Assembly (NCBI RefSeq): GCF_001544135.1 | Contig: NZ_BCPV01000011.1 | Coordinates: 1 to 64,000, forward strand | From: Geobacillus zalihae NBRC 101842 | GTDB lineage: Bacteria > Bacillota > Bacilli > Bacillales > Anoxybacillaceae | DNA: 64,000 nt | Direction of reading: 5' to 3' | Shown here: positions 8,471 to 18,203 of the stretch, one piece after another | Numbering within the stretch: position 1 is the stretch's first letter | How the letters are laid out: every line of letters begins with the position of its first letter | The notes under the pieces: model-generated | The model's input: the letters and a program-made list of their open reading frames with translations, nothing else | Databases searched by the model: none | What the model was told of the DNA's origin: nothing | Position numbers and translations under genes: made by a program

Positions 8471-9256
8471 TTAAATCGCTTTGACCATGCCGCCGTCGAC
8501 GATCAACGCTTGTCCGGTGACGTACGAGTTCGCTTCGGACAATAGAAAGACGACGACGTTCGCAAATTCTTCCGGCGTCCCGTAGCGGCCGAGCGGAATG
8601 GCGCTTTTCATGCGCGCTTCCATTTCCTCTTTTGTAATGCCAAGCTTTTCGGCGTTCACCTTATCTAAAAAGGCGACGCGTTCTGTCGCAATCCGCCCGG
8701 GAGCGACGGTGTTGATCAAAATGTTGTCCCGCGCGAATTCCGTCGCCAACGTTTTCGTCAGCCCGACAATCCCGGTGCGAAACGTGTTCGACAAAATCAA
8801 GCCCGGAATCGGTTCTTTGATCGATGACGAAGCGATGTTGACAATTTTGCCGCCGTTTTTCTTTAAATATGGCAGCGCTTCACGAATCAGCCGAATGTAG
8901 CTCAATAAATTGAGCTCAAACGCATATTGCCAGTCTTCGTCGCTCACCGTTTCAAACGTTCCCGCCGGAGGGCCGCCGGCGTTGTTGACGAGCAAATCGA
9001 TCGTCCCAAACGTTTCGACCGTTTTGGCGACCAGCTGGCGGATGTCGTCGGCGTTGGTGACATCTGTGCGCGTATAAGCGACGCGTCCCTTATGTAAACT
9101 GTTCAATTCTTCCGCCACTTCGTGCAACTTTTCTTCGTTTCGGCTCGTGATCATCACGTTTGCTCCTTCAAGCACAAGCGCCCGGGCGATCGCCTTGCCA
9201 AGCCCTTGGCTCGAGGCAGCGACAAGCGCCGTTTTTCCCGCCAATCCAAGTTCCAT
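8471..9256 (-). CDS. SDR family oxidoreductase (FabG-like)
   Basis: A short-chain dehydrogenase of about 261 residues. The glycine motif is ASSQGLG, where a serine replaces the usual first glycine. It has NNAGG, IASSS, and a C-terminal GQALIVDGG. The usual YxxxK is altered: the region after IASSSIKEPIPGLILSNTFRTGIVGLTK lacks an obvious tyrosine and has a phenylalanine in its place. That substitution is seen in one subgroup of SDRs and leaves catalysis uncertain. The ATG at 9256 has GGAGGG six bases upstream. A 10-bp palindrome GTTACGTAAC at 9283-9292 lies just before the ribosome site and could be an operator. Confidence 0.82.
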   Translation of the reverse strand: MELGLAGKTALVAASSQGLGKAIARALVLEGANVMITSRNEEKLHEVAEELNSLHKGRVAYTRTDVTNADDIRQLVAKTVETFGTIDLLVNNAGGPPAGTFETVSDEDWQYAFELNLLSYIRLIREALPYLKKNGGKIVNIASSSIKEPIPGLILSNTFRTGIVGLTKTLATEFARDNILINTVAPGRIATERVAFLDKVNAEKLGITKEEMEARMKSAIPLGRYGTPEEFANVVVFLLSEANSYVTGQALIVDGGMVKAI

Positions 9257-9330
9257 CGTCATCCCTCCAACAAAAGAATGGTGTTACGTAACCATATTCG
9301 CGCTCATTCGTCATTTTCCTTCTTTCGATC

Positions 9331-9361
9331 AGCGAAAAAAGTGATCCGCTGGGCGGATCAC
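9331..9361 (-). terminator. Rho-independent terminator of the small gene at 9358
   Basis: A 9-bp perfect stem GTGATCCGC / GCGGATCAC with a three-base loop is followed on the minus strand by TTTTTTCGC. It begins within the stop codon of the small gene. Confidence 0.85.
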
Positions 9362-9576
9362 CTCTCTTCGAAAAGCGACTGAAACCGTTTCATCCCTTCC
9401 TCGACGTCAAGGCGATCAACGTGAAACGAATTCGGATTGGCAGCCTTCATCGGATCAGCATCAGTCCGCACCCCAATCGCCTCGGCGCCGTCGGCGGTCG
9501 GATCGTTAATGACGCTTTCGCGGGCGCCGTCGCGGTAAAACATGTGCGGGTGATCGTTTCGTCCACGCTCTGGCAT
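9358..9576 (-). CDS. small conserved-looking hypothetical protein
   Basis: A 72-residue acidic, hydrophilic protein beginning MPERGRNDHPHMFYRDG. I do not recognise the family. The frame is open further upstream, but AAGGGGGGAA seven bases before the ATG at 9576 decides the start. It has no membrane segment and no cysteine. It is a separate unit, bounded downstream by its own terminator and upstream by the odhB terminator. Confidence 0.62.
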   Translation of the reverse strand: MPERGRNDHPHMFYRDGARESVINDPTADGAEAIGVRTDADPMKAANPNSFHVDRLDVEEGMKRFQSLFEER

Positions 9577-9648
9577 CAAATTCCCCCCTTTTTTCCGGTA
9601 GTGTTCCGTAAGACATGGAAAATCATTCACCGATCAAGGAAAGGCGGG

Positions 9649-9679
9649 GAAAAAGAAAGAGCCCGCGCATCGCAGGCTC
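9649..9679 (-). terminator. terminator of odhAB
   Basis: On the minus strand the stem GAGCCTGCG / CGCGGGCTC (one G-U pair) is followed by TTTCTTTTTCC, 13 bases after the odhB stop. Confidence 0.82.
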
Positions 9680-9691
9680 CCCTTTTCCTTT

Positions 9692-10960
9692 TCAGCTTTC
9701 AAGCAGCAAATCTTCCGGATTTTCGATCAAGTCTTTCACCGTTTTCAAGAACCCGACGGCCTCTTTGCCATCGATAATGCGATGGTCGTACGACAAAGCA
9801 ACGTACATCATCGGCCGGTTTTCGATCCGCTCTTCGTCGATGGCGACCGGGCGCAGTTTGATCGAATGCATCCCTAAAATGCCGACTTGCGGGCCGTTGA
9901 GAAGCGGAGTCGACAGAAGCGAGCCGAAGACGCCGCCGTTTGTGATCGTAAACGTGCCGCCTTGCAAATCGGCAAGCGACAACTTATTGCTGCGTGCTTT
10001 CGCCGCCAATTCGGCAATGTCGCGCTCAATTTCGGCGAAGTTTTTCCGGTCGCAGTCGCGCACAACCGGAACGACAAGCCCTTCATCCGTCGATACGGCA
10101 ACGCCGATATCGTAATATTTTTTCAGCAAAATCTCATCGCCTTGGATCTCCGCGTTGACGTACGGATATTTTTTCAGCGCCGCGACAGCCGCTTTGACGA
10201 AAAACGACATAAAGCCAAGGCGGACGTCATGCTCTTCGAAAAATTTATCTTTTTTCCGCTTGCGCAAATCGATGACCGCCGACATGTCAATTTCGTTAAA
10301 TGTCGTCAACATCGCGGTCGTTTGCGTCACTTCCAACAGCCGTTTGGCGATCGTTTGCCGACGGCGCGACATTTTTTCGCGGATGACCGGCTTGCCGGCC
10401 TCAGCGGTTGGAACGGCGGCCGGCGTCGACGTCGGCGCGGCTTGCGGCGCCGGCTGCGGAGCGGCGGCCGGCTGGGCGGCAAACGAGGCGACGTCTTGTT
10501 TGCGCACGCGTCCAAGCGGATCAACGGTCGGCACTTGCGTCAAGTCGATCCCTTTTTCACGCGCCATTTTCCGAGCAGCCGGCGAAGCAATCGGTCGTTG
10601 GCCTGGCGCTTGGGCAACCGCAACCGGCTGCGGCGCTGGCTGCTCAGCACGGTCGACCGGCACAGCCGGTTTTGGTTCCTCGGCCAGCTGCGGCGCCTTC
10701 TCTGGTGCAGGCGGTGCCGACGCCGCTCCTTCTCCGATAATGGCGATCGCTTGACCGACCGCAACCGTATCGCCTTCATTGGCAAGCAGCTGTTGCAAAA
10801 CGCCCGACTCTTCCGCCATAATTTCCACGTTCACTTTATCCGTTTCCAGCTCGCAAATCGATTCTCCTTTTTCCACGTAGTCGCCCGGTTTTTTCAGCCA
10901 TTGGGCGATCGTTCCCTCCGTGATGGATTCTGCTAACTCTGGGACTTTGATCTCAGCCAC
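9692..10960 (-). CDS. odhB: 2-oxoglutarate dehydrogenase E2, dihydrolipoamide succinyltransferase
   Basis: The 422-residue E2 core of the 2-oxoglutarate dehydrogenase complex of the TCA cycle. It has one N-terminal lipoyl domain with the modified lysine in [11 protein letters not shown] near residue 42. An Ala/Pro-rich linker leads to the E1/E3-binding domain ([16 protein letters not shown], near 130), then a second linker. The catalytic domain ends with [15 protein letters not shown], whose histidine and aspartate form the active site. I take GTG at 10960 as start because GAGGAGGG lies seven bases upstream; the reading frame extends 13 codons further without a ribosome site. It follows odhA by 31 bases. 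Confidence 0.95.
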   Translation of the reverse strand: MAEIKVPELAESITEGTIAQWLKKPGDYVEKGESICELETDKVNVEIMAEESGVLQQLLANEGDTVAVGQAIAIIGEGAASAPPAPEKAPQLAEEPKPAVPVDRAEQPAPQPVAVAQAPGQRPIASPAARKMAREKGIDLTQVPTVDPLGRVRKQDVASFAAQPAAAPQPAPQAAPTSTPAAVPTAEAGKPVIREKMSRRRQTIAKRLLEVTQTTAMLTTFNEIDMSAVIDLRKRKKDKFFEEHDVRLGFMSFFVKAAVAALKKYPYVNAEIQGDEILLKKYYDIGVAVSTDEGLVVPVVRDCDRKNFAEIERDIAELAAKARSNKLSLADLQGGTFTITNGGVFGSLLSTPLLNGPQVGILGMHSIKLRPVAIDEERIENRPMMYVALSYDHRIIDGKEAVGFLKTVKDLIENPEDLLLES

Positions 10961-10991
10961 GTTGATGCCCTCCTCAAATGTTCCGTAGTCA

Positions 10992-13844
10992 TCATTCATG
11001 CTTCGTCAATGCACAGCGGATGATGCGCTCCTGCTCTTTTCGGTGGACGACCGGATCGCCTTCCGCCGGGCTCGCCCGCCGGCGCCGCCCGATATAGCTG
11101 ACATCGACACCTTCTGGGGCAACGGCACGCAGGTGCGGCTCCATATACGTCCACGCGCCCATGTTTTTCGGTTCTTCCTGCACCCAGACGAGCTCTTTGA
11201 CGTTCGGATAGCGGGCGATGATGTCTCTCACTGCTTCTTCCGGGAATGGGTACAGCTCTTCAATGCGCACGACGTGTAGCCAATCGAGCCCTTCGGTTTT
11301 GCCGATCTGTTCGGCTAAATCGATCATCAATTTGCCGGTGCCAAACACGATGCGTTCCACTTTGCCAGCGTCAGCGCCCAATCCCGGCTGTTCCAGCACC
11401 GGCGAGAACGCACCGTCAACGAACGCTTCCGCATCCGATTCCGCCAGCGGATGGCGGAGCAAACTTTTCGGCGTCATAATGATGAGCGGGCGAACTTCTT
11501 CCCTTGTCAACAGCGCCGCCTGCCGCCGCAAAATATGGAAATATTGCGCGGCCGTCGATAAGTTGGCGACCGTCCAGTTGTTTTCCGCCGCCAGCTGCAA
11601 AAAGCGCTCGACGCGGCCGCTTGAATGTTCCGGGCCCTGCCCTTCGTAGCCGTGCGGCAAGAGCATGACAAGCCCAGATTTTTGCCCCCATTTCGCCCGG
11701 CCGGATGAAATGAATTGATCAAACATCACTTGCGCCATGTTGGCGAAGTCGCCAAATTGCGCTTCCCACAGCACGAGCGTCTCCGGCGCGTACACGTTGT
11801 AGCCGTATTCATAGCCGAGCACGGCTGCTTCCGTCAGCGGGCTGTTGTACACGACAAATGACGCTTTGGCGCCGCTGATATGGTGAAGCGGCACATACTC
11901 TTTGCCGGTTTTCACGTCATGCAGCACTAAATGGCGCTGTGCGAACGTGCCGCGCTGCGAATCTTGACCAGTCAGACGGATCGGCACCCCGTCTTGCAAA
12001 ATCGTGGCGAACGCCAAAATTTCCGCGTGCGCCCAATCGACTTTGCCGTTTTGCGCAAACACGCCGCTTCGCCGTTTTAAAATGCGCTCAAGCTTGTTAA
12101 AGACGTTGAATCCGTCCGGAAACTGCAACAATTCTTCGTTCACACGATGGAGCACGTCTTTCGCCACGCTTGTTTTCACTTCCGGTAGCCGATCGACGAC
12201 CGGTTTGGGCGGATCCATGATGAAATCAAGCTCGTCTTCGTTTTTCGGCACCCGCTCGTAGGCGATTTTCAGCCGTTCCGCCACCTCTTGCTCCATTTCG
12301 TCGACTTCCCGCTCGGTGATGATCCCTTTTTCCATCAATTTTTGCGCATACAGCTTGCGCACAGTCGGATGTTGGTTGATGATCGCGTACATCGTCGGGT
12401 TCGTCGCCATCGGCTCATCCATTTCATTATGACCGAAGCGGCGGTAACCGATTAGGTCAATGACAAAGTCTTTTTTAAACCGCTGGCGGTAGGCAAACGC
12501 CAAGCATGCGGCCGCCAAACAAGCCTCCGGGTCGTCGGCATTGACGTGCACAATCGGCACCTCAAACCCTTTCGCCATATCGGAAGCATACGTCGTCGAG
12601 CGTGAATCGTAACTCTCCGTCGTAAAGCCGATCATGTTATTGGCGATGATATGGATCGTCCCGCCGGTCGTATAGCCGCGCAGCTGGCTTAAGTTGAGCG
12701 TTTCCGCGACGATCCCTTGTCCCGGGAACGCGGCATCGCCGTGAATCAAGATGGCAAACGACGCATCCATATTTTGCACCGGCACTCCTGGTTTTGTCCG
12801 ATCTTCTTGCGCGGCGCGCGTGTAGCCAAGCACAACCGGATTGACCACTTCGAGATGGCTTGGGTTGTTAGCGAGCGTAATCCGCATCGTATGCGCGCTT
12901 TTATTGCGAAGGCGGCGCGCCGCTCCTAAGTGGTATTTGACATCGCCCGTCCACCCGTACGTGATCGCCACTGACCCTTCAGACGGAATGAAATTTTTGC
13001 TTTCCGCATGCTGAAACTCGGCGAAAATCATTTCGTACGGCTTGCCGAGCACGTGAGCCAGCACGTTCAACCGGCCGCGGTGCGCCATGCCGATGTTGAC
13101 GGCGTCGATTTCATGTTCGATCGCCTGCCTGACAAGCTCATCCAAAAGCGGCACCATGGCGTCAAGCCCCTCAATCGAAAACCGCTTTTGCCCGACGTAC
13201 GTCCGATGGATGAATTTTTCAAACCCTTCGACTTCCGTCAAGCGGCGCAACAAGGCGACCCGCTCTTTGTTCGCCAGGCTCGGATAGTACGCTCCGGACT
13301 CAATTTGCTGGATGAGCCAGTTCCTTTCTTCTAGATTATGTACTTGCGAGAATTCAAACGCGATTTTATCGGTATAAACTTTGCGCAAGTGCAAGATGGC
13401 ATCCCAGCCGTTTTGAACATGGGCCGGAGCATGCGGGCAAAGGAACGCAACTGGAATGCGCTTTAAGTCCTCTTCCGTCAAATCGTACTCGTCAAGCTCG
13501 AGACGGCGCAGCTTTTTCTCTTCTTTGACGAGCGGATTCGTGTCGGCAGCCAGATGGCCATAATGGCGAATGCTGTCCGCCAGCTTGACAGCGGCGACAA
13601 GCTTGCTGAAGGCGTTCGGCGTTTCCGGCAGCCGGAACGTTTGATGCGTTTTGGCTGTTTCGTCATCCGCAGGAGAAACCGGTTCTTCCAAGACCGGCGC
13701 CCCCCACTGTTCGAATAATCGTTTCAGTTCCGGGTCGACACTGTCCGGGTCATCGAGATACTGTTCATACATGTCGATGACATAGCCGAGGTTCGGCCCG
13801 TAAAACTGGCTCCACGGTTGAGCGTAGTTCGTCTGTTTTGCCAT
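10992..13844 (-). CDS. odhA: 2-oxoglutarate dehydrogenase E1 component
   Basis: The 950-residue thiamine-diphosphate E1 subunit, close in length to the Bacillus enzyme. The N terminus ([22 protein letters not shown]) is the E2-interacting arm. Active-site blocks include [16 protein letters not shown] and [10 protein letters not shown] followed by the diphosphate/Mg region GFTT. The C-terminal transketolase half contains GEEYVPL-like and [14 protein letters not shown] segments; the latter is diagnostic for OGDH. Start is ATG at 13844 with GGAGG ten bases upstream, 15 codons inside the longest frame. It is the first gene of odhAB. Confidence 0.95.
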   Translation of the reverse strand: MAKQTNYAQPWSQFYGPNLGYVIDMYEQYLDDPDSVDPELKRLFEQWGAPVLEEPVSPADDETAKTHQTFRLPETPNAFSKLVAAVKLADSIRHYGHLAADTNPLVKEEKKLRRLELDEYDLTEEDLKRIPVAFLCPHAPAHVQNGWDAILHLRKVYTDKIAFEFSQVHNLEERNWLIQQIESGAYYPSLANKERVALLRRLTEVEGFEKFIHRTYVGQKRFSIEGLDAMVPLLDELVRQAIEHEIDAVNIGMAHRGRLNVLAHVLGKPYEMIFAEFQHAESKNFIPSEGSVAITYGWTGDVKYHLGAARRLRNKSAHTMRITLANNPSHLEVVNPVVLGYTRAAQEDRTKPGVPVQNMDASFAILIHGDAAFPGQGIVAETLNLSQLRGYTTGGTIHIIANNMIGFTTESYDSRSTTYASDMAKGFEVPIVHVNADDPEACLAAACLAFAYRQRFKKDFVIDLIGYRRFGHNEMDEPMATNPTMYAIINQHPTVRKLYAQKLMEKGIITEREVDEMEQEVAERLKIAYERVPKNEDELDFIMDPPKPVVDRLPEVKTSVAKDVLHRVNEELLQFPDGFNVFNKLERILKRRSGVFAQNGKVDWAHAEILAFATILQDGVPIRLTGQDSQRGTFAQRHLVLHDVKTGKEYVPLHHISGAKASFVVYNSPLTEAAVLGYEYGYNVYAPETLVLWEAQFGDFANMAQVMFDQFISSGRAKWGQKSGLVMLLPHGYEGQGPEHSSGRVERFLQLAAENNWTVANLSTAAQYFHILRRQAALLTREEVRPLIIMTPKSLLRHPLAESDAEAFVDGAFSPVLEQPGLGADAGKVERIVFGTGKLMIDLAEQIGKTEGLDWLHVVRIEELYPFPEEAVRDIIARYPNVKELVWVQEEPKNMGAWTYMEPHLRAVAPEGVDVSYIGRRRRASPAEGDPVVHRKEQERIIRCALTKHE

Positions 13845-13951
13845 CGTGAAAAAACCTCCACCTTGTTTTCGCATCGTTTGGGCTGGCAACAGCTATGCAT
13901 AAAAGTCCTCATTGCGCTGCCAGCATCCCCAAACGTACAGCAAAATAACGG

Positions 13952-13965
13952 TATAAACGTTTTCA
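13952..13965 (-). promoter_or_regulatory. possible CcpA cre site before odhA
   Basis: The minus strand reads TGAAAACGTTTATA, 108 bases before the odhA start. It differs from the cre consensus TGWNANCGNTNWCA at one conserved position. A clear promoter could not be assigned nearby. Confidence 0.35.
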
Positions 13966-14206
13966 CTATTTATTTTAGCACTATCGCTCACTAAAATCGA
14001 CGAAGAAGCTGAAAAAATTTCACTTATTATCATTGTATGAATAGAAAAAAGATCGTGACTGCACGGCGGCGGGACATTCATGATTTTAAGCAAACGCCGA
14101 CCGACATTCATCTCCCGCTTATTTTTGGACTGCACCCTGTACAAAGCGAAAGTGAAAGTCTCCTATTCGAAAATGATTGAACGCTCTCTTGCCTGCGCAA
14201 ACGTTT

Positions 14207-14404
14207 AGCGGTGGGAGATTCTTTGGAACAACCGCTCCACGACAGGCTTGCCAGCCAAGCCATCCTCGTGTGTCCCACGGTTCCGTTGTCTTACGAAGAC
14301 AGCAAGCGAAATCCTTCTTTATTTTGGGCGGCGTTAGGGAACATCCTTGATGCTTCATCCCCCACTTACGCACGCGGAAATGGGAGCCTTCTCGGCTGGA
14401 GATG
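14207..14404 (-). mobile_element. IS200/IS605-family remnant (both ends, transposase gone)
   Basis: On the minus strand, reading from 14404, a left-end motif CATCTCCAGCCGAGAAGG is followed by a degenerate hairpin (TCCCATTTCC ... AAGTGGGGGA). About 90 bases later comes a GC-rich segment with AAGCCTGTCGTGGAGCGG and CTCCCACCGCTAAACGTTT. The latter resembles the 3' part of tnpB-type elements and breaks off at about 14207. No tnpA or tnpB can be read. The bases before the left end are TTTTTTAT, the T-tract of the chemoreceptor terminator. The rest of the 602-base gap (13845-14206) holds only the odhA leader and nothing else I recognise. Confidence 0.6.
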
Positions 14405-14440
14405 ATAAAAAAGGCGCCCCGTTGCCGCTAGGACGCCTTC
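14405..14440 (-). terminator. terminator of the chemoreceptor gene
   Basis: Stem AAGGCGTCC / GGGCGCCTT with a loop of about ten bases is followed on the minus strand by TTTTTTATC, seven bases after the stop codon. Confidence 0.82.
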
Positions 14441-14446
14441 CATTTT

Positions 14447-16423
14447 TTATGAAATCTTAAACTTCTCAACCAGTTGTTTCAACTGCCGGCTCATTTCGCT
14501 TAACGCCTCCGCCGATTCGGTCACCGTCGAAAGCGCCTGCAACTGATCATCAGCCGAAGCAGCCACTTCTTCCGCCGCTGCCGCTGCTTGTTGGGCGATG
14601 GCGGCGATGTTTTGCATCGCCCCGACGACATCGTCTTTGCTCGCGTTCATCCGCTTTGCTTCCTCCATAATCCCAGCGAGCGCTGTTGCCACTTGCTCCA
14701 TCATGCCAGTGATTTTGACAAATGAATCGCCGGTCGTGTGCACCGCTTCCCGCTGTTCGTCGTACGCCTGCTTGGAGCGGCGGACCGCCTCCATCACCAG
14801 CCCGGCTTGCTGCTGGATGGCGGCGATCGTCGCGCGGATCATCTCCGTCGCTTTCGCCGATTGTTCCGCCAGCTTCCGCACTTCGTCCGCGACAACGGCG
14901 AACCCTTTGCCGTGCTCGCCGGCGCGCGCCGCCTCAATGCTGGCGTTTAACGCGAGCAAGTTCGTCTGCCCGGAAATGGCGGTAATCGTTTGAATGACAT
15001 CGTCAATTTCTTTCATTTTTTTCACAAGGTCGTTAATGACGTTTTCTACTGACTCCAGCTCATGTTTCGCTTCCTCCGATTTTTTCTGCAAAATGTTTAA
15101 ATGCTCCAAGCCGTCGTAGCTCGCGGTTTTCGTTTCATCGGACAGCGACTCCATGCCAGCCGTCGCATTCGTGACCGCTTCGATTTGCTGCGACAGCGTC
15201 GTCGTCCGCTCATTGATCGTATCAAGGCTTCCTGCTTGATCGGTTGTTCCTTTGGCAATTTCGCCGATCGCTTTCGCCACTTGTTCGCTTGTCGCCATCG
15301 TTTCTTCCGAGACAGCGCTCAAATGGTCGGCCGAAACGGCCAATTCATTGACCGAGCGGTTCACCTCGCTGATCAGCATCCGCATATGGTCGATCATGTC
15401 ATTGAAGTGGCGGGCGAGGCGGCCGATCTCATCTTTGGCAGTGATGCGTGCGTGCACCGTCAAGTCGCCGCCCGCTGCCTTTTCGACTTGCTCTTGCAGC
15501 GCCACAATCGGCCTTGTGATCGAGCGCGCCAAGAAATAAACGACGACCAAAGCGATGATGAACGCAATCACCGTAATGACAAGCATCGTCATCCCAAGTG
15601 AGCGGCTCATCGCGGATAAATCGCTTTCTCTATAGACAGCGCCGACTTTCCAGCCGAGCTCTGGAATCGTAGTGAAGTAAATCACCCGCCGTTCGCCGTC
15701 TTGCTCATATTCGTGCATTCCTTTTTCATGCTCGAGCATATAGCGGACCGTCGCGTTTTTCGCCATGTTTTTCCCCTTGTATTGTGGGTGGACGACCGCC
15801 GTCCCCTTCGCGTCAAACAGCACCGGATAGCCGTGATAGCCGACGTCTCTCGCATTGACGATTCTTGTCACCGCATCGAGCGTCATATCGATGCCGATGA
15901 CCGCAGCAATGCGGCCGTTTTCGCTCACCGCTTTGGCCAACGTCACAACGTGCTTGCCGGTAATCGCATCGACGTACGGTTCGGTCCACACCACTTCATC
16001 CGGCCGCTTCATCGCCGCTTTATACCACGGGCGGCTCGTCGGATCGTATCCGTCCGGGAGCTCTGTCATCGGCGATATATACATTTTCTTCTGCTCCGTG
16101 CCAATATAGATGAATTGCACATTCTCATGCAGGCGCAAAAACGTGCGGAACTGTTTCTCAAGCTGCAGCCACATTTTTTCATCTTGAACCATTTGCAAAG
16201 CCAACGGCGATTCACTGAATTGCACTAAGCTATTCTCCTCACTTTGAAAACTGTCGCGAATATCGCCGAGCAGTCCGTCAAGCGCCGTCTGCGCCCGCTG
16301 TTTCACGTCAGCATCCACCATCTTCCGCATTTGCACAACCCCAACGAGTTGTGTTGCTGCCAATGAAATCACTAACAATAAAGCCATCAAGACGATCAAT
16401 TTGCTGCGCAATGTCCGGAACAC
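14447..16423 (-). CDS. methyl-accepting chemotaxis protein with Cache sensor
   Basis: A 658-residue transmembrane chemoreceptor. TM1 spans about residues 7-29. The extracellular double-Cache domain runs to about 275 and has the small-ligand signature [28 protein letters not shown]2 is near 280-302, followed by a HAMP domain ([22 protein letters not shown]). The cytoplasmic coiled coil contains the CheA/CheW-binding tip [20 protein letters not shown] near 490. Such Cache receptors often bind amino or organic acids, but no ligand can be named. Start is GTG at 16423 behind GGGGAG; no upstream ATG fits. Confidence 0.92.
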   Translation of the reverse strand: MFRTLRSKLIVLMALLLVISLAATQLVGVVQMRKMVDADVKQRAQTALDGLLGDIRDSFQSEENSLVQFSESPLALQMVQDEKMWLQLEKQFRTFLRLHENVQFIYIGTEQKKMYISPMTELPDGYDPTSRPWYKAAMKRPDEVVWTEPYVDAITGKHVVTLAKAVSENGRIAAVIGIDMTLDAVTRIVNARDVGYHGYPVLFDAKGTAVVHPQYKGKNMAKNATVRYMLEHEKGMHEYEQDGERRVIYFTTIPELGWKVGAVYRESDLSAMSRSLGMTMLVITVIAFIIALVVVYFLARSITRPIVALQEQVEKAAGGDLTVHARITAKDEIGRLARHFNDMIDHMRMLISEVNRSVNELAVSADHLSAVSEETMATSEQVAKAIGEIAKGTTDQAGSLDTINERTTTLSQQIEAVTNATAGMESLSDETKTASYDGLEHLNILQKKSEEAKHELESVENVINDLVKKMKEIDDVIQTITAISGQTNLLALNASIEAARAGEHGKGFAVVADEVRKLAEQSAKATEMIRATIAAIQQQAGLVMEAVRRSKQAYDEQREAVHTTGDSFVKITGMMEQVATALAGIMEEAKRMNASKDDVVGAMQNIAAIAQQAAAAAEEVAASADDQLQALSTVTESAEALSEMSRQLKQLVEKFKIS

Positions 16424-16468
16424 TCTCTATTTCTCCCCTCTGTTTCCTCTTTTTGTCGAACCACGTCC

Positions 16469-16497
16469 ATTATAAAAGGACAATCGTCCTGCGTCTA
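16469..16497 (-). promoter_or_regulatory. promoter of the chemoreceptor gene
   Basis: Minus strand TAGACG (16492-16497), 17-base spacer, TATAAT (16469-16474). The spacer contains the inverted repeat AGGACAATCGTCCT (16478-16491), which might bind a regulator. Confidence 0.6.
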
Positions 16498-16568
16498 TAG
16501 GATGAGCTTCTTATTCATACATAGAGAGCCGCGCCTGTGGGACATTAAACGTAGGCAGGTGAACCACA

Positions 16569-16769
16569 ATGGGCGCGATTGAACATGAGGGCTATATATT
16601 TGAGATCGAATACAGCGTCTTGCTGCAAAAAGGGGCGCTGCACGTTTATCGCGACGGTGAATTGATTGAGGAAATTGAGTTTGCATTTTGCGGCGAAAAG
16701 CCCGATGAACAGCAAATCGAAGCGCTTGTGAGCGAGTATGTCGAGCAAAAAACCTCCGGCCGCTGTTAG
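16569..16769 (+). CDS. small DUF5370 / YbxH-like protein
   Basis: A 66-residue soluble protein starting MGAIEHEGYIFEIEYSVLLQKG. The pattern recalls B. subtilis YbxH (DUF5370), a short conserved protein of unknown function; the match is from memory. GGCAGGTGA precedes the ATG by about six bases, and a terminator overlaps its end, so it is a single-gene unit. Confidence 0.7.
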   Translation: MGAIEHEGYIFEIEYSVLLQKGALHVYRDGELIEEIEFAFCGEKPDEQQIEALVSEYVEQKTSGRC

Positions 16770-16785
16770 TTGTCGGAGGCTTTTC
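16753..16785 (+). terminator. terminator of the 66-aa gene
   Basis: CCTCCG / CGGAGG stem followed by CTTTTCTT on the plus strand; the 5' arm lies in the last codons of the gene. Confidence 0.75.
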
Positions 16786-16815
16786 TTGCCATTTTTTCGC
16801 GTTTTCTGTTATGAT
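16786..16815 (+). promoter_or_regulatory. sigma-A promoter of the GNAT gene
   Basis: TTGCCA (16786-16791), an 18-base spacer, and TATGAT (16810-16815), 28 bases before the start codon at 16843. Confidence 0.65.
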
Positions 16816-16842
16816 GAAGGTAAAAAAGCAAGGGGGATCGGC

Positions 16843-17523
16843 ATGTACGATAAACGTTTATACGTCTTTGACGGCAACACCCCGCGCGAAGCGGTCATCC
16901 GCAACTATACGACAGACGACTTTGCTGATCTCATCCGCGTGCAGCAAGAAAGTTTTCCGCCCCCGTTTCCATCGGAGTTGTGGTGGAACGAGGAACAATT
17001 AACCAACCATGTCACCTTGTTTCCCGAAGGAGCGCTTTGCGTCGAAGTCGAAGGGCGCATCGTCGGATCGATGACCGGCTTGATCGTTGATTTTGATCCA
17101 GCCCATGCCGATCATACATGGGAAGAGATCACCGACGGCGGCTACATCCGCAACCACCGCCCGGATGGCAACACGCTGTATGTCGTCGACATTTGCGTCT
17201 CGCCGCCATACCGGAAGCTCGGCCTCGGCAAGTGGCTCATGCAGTCGATGTATGAAGTCGTCGTCCATCTCGGCCTTGACCGGCTGCTCGGCGGCGGGCG
17301 GATGCCTGGCTACCATCGACATGCGGCTGAACTATCGCCGGAAGCCTACATCGACAAAGTCGTTGCTGGCGAGCTGAACGATCCGGTCATTACATTTTTG
17401 CTCCGTTGCGGGCGAACGCCGCTTGCGATTGTCCGTAATTATTTAGAAGACGAAGAATCGCTCAACCATGCCGTGTTAATGGAATGGCGCAATCCGTTCA
17501 AGCAAAAACAAGGACACAATTGA
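16843..17523 (+). CDS. GNAT family N-acetyltransferase, YkwB-like
   Basis: A 226-residue acetyltransferase. The acetyl-CoA segment is VVDICVSPPYRKLGLGKWLMQSMYEVV, carrying a R/K-x-x-G-x-G-type loop as KLGLGKW. The opening MYDKRLYVFDGNTPREAVIRNY and the SFPPPFPSELWW block recall Bacillus YkwB. In Bacillus that gene neighbours a chemoreceptor and ykwC, and a chemoreceptor is adjacent here too. The substrate is unknown. ATG at 16843 follows AAGGGGGATCGGC; the longer frame upstream has no ribosome site and overlaps a terminator. Confidence 0.8.
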   Translation: MYDKRLYVFDGNTPREAVIRNYTTDDFADLIRVQQESFPPPFPSELWWNEEQLTNHVTLFPEGALCVEVEGRIVGSMTGLIVDFDPAHADHTWEEITDGGYIRNHRPDGNTLYVVDICVSPPYRKLGLGKWLMQSMYEVVVHLGLDRLLGGGRMPGYHRHAAELSPEAYIDKVVAGELNDPVITFLLRCGRTPLAIVRNYLEDEESLNHAVLMEWRNPFKQKQGHN

Positions 17524-17603
17524 CAGAAACGAAAAAAAGGAATCACCCGCATCGGCCGCGAACTAAGAAAAGGAGAACGACCGACGGAAAGGAATCGCGG
17601 CCG

Positions 17604-18155
17604 ATGAAATCGATTTTGTATAGTGATCCGCTTGCTCCTTTGCTTATTCGCAATGAATTGTTTTCCCTGCTGCCAGCGCACATTTCCCGTTTGACCGTCG
17701 TTTGCATCGGCAGCAACCGCATCAACGGCGACAGCTTAGGGCCGTTCGTCGGCACGCTGCTGGAAAACGCTTATCCGGATCATTTGACCGTCATCGGTAC
17801 ACTTAGGAAGCCTGTCGATGCAACGAACATCCATCGTGTTTCCGAGCGGCTGCAACACGAGCGCGGAGCGTATGTGGTGGCAATCGACAGCATTGTCGGG
17901 CCGCAGCCGTTTGTCCATACGATCGCCATCCGCCCTGGCGCCCTTTCCCCTGGCACGGCGCTCGGCAAATCGCTGCCACCGGTCGGAGACATCAGCGTCA
18001 TGGGAGTCATGATGGAGGACACGGCCGATGTAAGCGCGCTTCCGTATACGAATTTGCACATAGTTTACCAAATGGCGAAAGTTATCGCTATCGGCCTTTC
18101 GCTTACGGTCCGGCAGCGGTATGGCTATGAATCGTCGACGCCGCTGTTGGCATAA
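17604..18155 (+). CDS. yyaC: spore protease YyaC family protein (DUF1256)
   Basis: This 183-residue protein belongs to the YyaC family, distantly related to the germination protease GPR. Diagnostic blocks are CIGSNRINGDSLGPFVGTLL, GTLRKPVDATNI, and the acidic VVAIDSIVGPQPFV. YyaC is a sporulation protein of uncertain target. I place the start at ATG 17604, ten bases after AAGGA; the frame is open 40 codons further back but that region is lysine/arginine-rich noise overlapping the GNAT gene. It is bounded by a strong bidirectional terminator. Confidence 0.82.
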   Translation: MKSILYSDPLAPLLIRNELFSLLPAHISRLTVVCIGSNRINGDSLGPFVGTLLENAYPDHLTVIGTLRKPVDATNIHRVSERLQHERGAYVVAIDSIVGPQPFVHTIAIRPGALSPGTALGKSLPPVGDISVMGVMMEDTADVSALPYTNLHIVYQMAKVIAIGLSLTVRQRYGYESSTPLLA

Positions 18156-18163
18156 CGCAAAAC

Positions 18164-18201
18164 GAAAAAAGCGCGGCGAACGTAAACGTCGCCGCGCTTT
18201 C
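18164..18201. terminator. bidirectional terminator between yyaC and ptsI
   Basis: A 9-bp perfect stem GCGCGGCGA / TCGCCGCGC (18171-18179, 18189-18197). Plus-strand transcripts then meet TTTCATT; minus-strand transcripts leaving ptsI meet TTTTTTCG. It serves both converging genes. Confidence 0.85.
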
Positions 18202-18203
18202 AT

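Noticed and set aside
17484-17603. N-terminal extension of yyaC overlapping the GNAT gene
   Set aside because: Lys/Arg-rich sequence with no family resemblance; a ribosome site lies before ATG 17604.
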